Positions 62,901 through 64,000 of a DNA stretch of 64,000 nucleotides are shown here, one piece after another. The stretch lies in the NCBI RefSeq assembly GCF_963678635.1, contig NC_087068.1, positions 21,171,029 through 21,235,028 of the forward strand, in the 5' to 3' direction. This DNA is from Symsagittifera roscoffensis (lineage: Eukaryota > Xenacoelomorpha > Acoela > Convolutidae). Under the pieces are notes generated by a model that was given only the letters and a program-made list of their open reading frames with translations, searched no databases and was not told the origin of the DNA. The position numbers and the translations under genes were made by a program. Numbering within the stretch: position 1 is the first letter of the stretch; each line of letters starts with the position of its first letter.

Positions 62901-64000
62901 AATTTTCAGCAAAATTTCAAGACAAATGATTGTTGAGAAATTGAGGGATTTTGTTTCTACTTTTAGGGTTGGGCGTCAAATAATCATTTTGTTGTTTATG
63001 TTTAAAATTCTCAGTCCCTTAATATCTTGAAAGAAGTTTCAACAACAGGAATGTGTTGTCTTTCAGTTTCATGTGGAGTGTTTTTTTTGATGAAATTGGG
63101 GCTAATGGTCTTTTTTTGGGGCAGGGCGACTTAGGTCTAGAGTAACTTTAGGGCTAAGCTCGAAACTTTTTTATGTAAGTTTCTCATCCAAAAAAAATCC
63201 AATTTTTAAAAACTCAACAGTTCTGGTGTTTTCTTGAGCTAAATCAACCAACTGGACTACAAAAAAGTCTTTGGGATAACTTTCCAAACCTAAATGAAAA
63301 ATCTGAAATGAAGTGTAGTTACTCTGACAACCCGACTTTCATCGAAGTGATTCAGCTTCAAAAGAGTTGACAGATAAGTTAGATAAAAAAATAATCTATA
63401 GGCCCTATTTTGGGCGAAGATCACAATGGTGATGCTATTTTTTTGATTAGTAAAAACTTCGGGGCTATTTTCTACAATTTTACGTCTTAGCCCTAGAGAT
63501 GTCACTTTTTGGCAAGGAAAAAGAAACTTAGGGTTACAATTTAGTCTAATATTGTTTACAAGACTGAGTTTTCTTGAAAACTGCACAGCTTCCATGACTA
63601 TTAATTTGTCCGAGCTTTCCAACCAGCACTTAATTGTTATCATGCTAGATTGCTAGCACTTGAGAATTTCAATTTCGAGCCAGGGTGAAGTTTTTTGGGA
63701 CTGGGTTCAATTCGACTTCTTTTTGTTTTGCTCAATACCCAATGACCATTTGACAGTTATGAAAAAAAATTACGCTGGTCAACTCTCCAAAAGTTGTATA
63801 CTATGCTATAATCAAGAAAAAACATGAACAAAACTTTTTAGGGTCAATTTACGATCTTCAGTTTTAAAATGAAAAATACTTCTGGTTATCTCTATCACTT
63901 TTCTTCTAATTTTGAGAAGGGAAAAAAGTTTAACTTTCAGTCAATTTGTTCGATGACAGTGCTTTAAACTCTATTTTTTGTAATTATTCAATTCAGTAAC
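59980..64000. repeat. ~1.14-kb satellite array, runs off the right edge
   Basis: Landmarks recur at about 1.13-1.15-kb spacing: 'taggtctag.gtaa.tttagggcta.gctcgaa' near 60847, 61982 and 63132; 'ccctattttgggcgaagatcacaatggtgatg' near 61113, 62253 and 63401; 'ggtta(c/t)ctctatcacttttct' near 60025, 61577, 62735 and 63885. The left-most copy (59980-60840) is the most diverged and carries extra sequence, including the repeat at 60515-60640. The two right-hand copies are nearly identical. Open frames of 70-117 codons inside are repeat shadows. Confidence 0.95.

Noticed and set aside
63290-63643. 117-codon minus-strand frame and similar frames at 61131, 61429, 62140, 62607
   Set aside because: They recur once per satellite unit and differ by frameshifts between units; repeat shadows.

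Overview
The window is nuclear DNA of an invertebrate animal. It is A+T-rich, with split genes using GT-AG introns, a dense load of dispersed and tandem repeats, and metazoan housekeeping genes: an HP1-type heterochromatin protein, ESCRT-II subunit VPS25, a mitochondrial-type alanyl-tRNA synthetase, importin-13, and mitoribosomal protein uS17m. The species cannot be named from sequence. Several minus-strand genes have a good 3' splice acceptor 2-42 nt upstream of the start codon, and one gene pair lies only about 140 bp apart. Both facts fit, but do not prove, spliced-leader trans-splicing with operons.

Layout. 1-1516: the right-hand end of a Polinton/Maverick (adintovirus-like) element on the plus strand, with a major capsid protein gene open at the left edge and an intact adenain-like cysteine protease 2 nt downstream. 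2423-2870: a 29-bp minisatellite with 174-bp higher-order structure, ending in an inverted copy and a poly-C run. 4915-7654 (-): a five-exon gene for a 542-residue protein that I do not recognise; all exon phases agree. 7655-22870: essentially gene-free. It holds a degenerate ~165-bp tandem array (13.3-15.2 kb) and a diverged ~2.7-kb tandem duplication (17.0-22.1 kb) whose first copy carries a near-perfect 162-bp inverted repeat. 22939-23588 (-): uS17m. 23.6-30.6 kb: interspersed repeats with conserved hairpins, tRNA-like modules, and one orphan plus-strand exon candidate.

30646-32076 (-): HP1, whose intron contains an in-frame 101-codon segment that could be added to the hinge. 32737-32896: a hAT-type MITE with an intact 8-bp target duplication. 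33679-37453 (-): VPS25, two exons. 37595-43947 (-): alanyl-tRNA synthetase, five exons, 832 residues, lacking the C-terminal C-Ala domain and the editing-site zinc ligands. It sits directly upstream of VPS25 in the same orientation. 48177-53441 (-): C-terminal ~700 residues of importin-13; the N-terminal exons are not in the window. 55.5-58.6 kb (+): relic of a mobile element carrying a KMT5A-like SET domain followed by a tyrosine recombinase, broken by stops and frameshifts. 59.06-59.72 kb: a dimeric minisatellite. 59.98-64.0 kb: a ~1.14-kb satellite array running off the window.

The host genes are housekeeping functions (chromatin, endosomal sorting, nuclear import, mitochondrial translation). 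Two of them, uS17m and the AlaRS, serve mitochondrial protein synthesis. The most unusual signals are the SET-plus-recombinase relic, the AlaRS without an apparent editing site, the AlaRS-VPS25 operon-like pair, the optional HP1 insert, and repeat families whose hairpin stems keep base pairing by compensatory changes.
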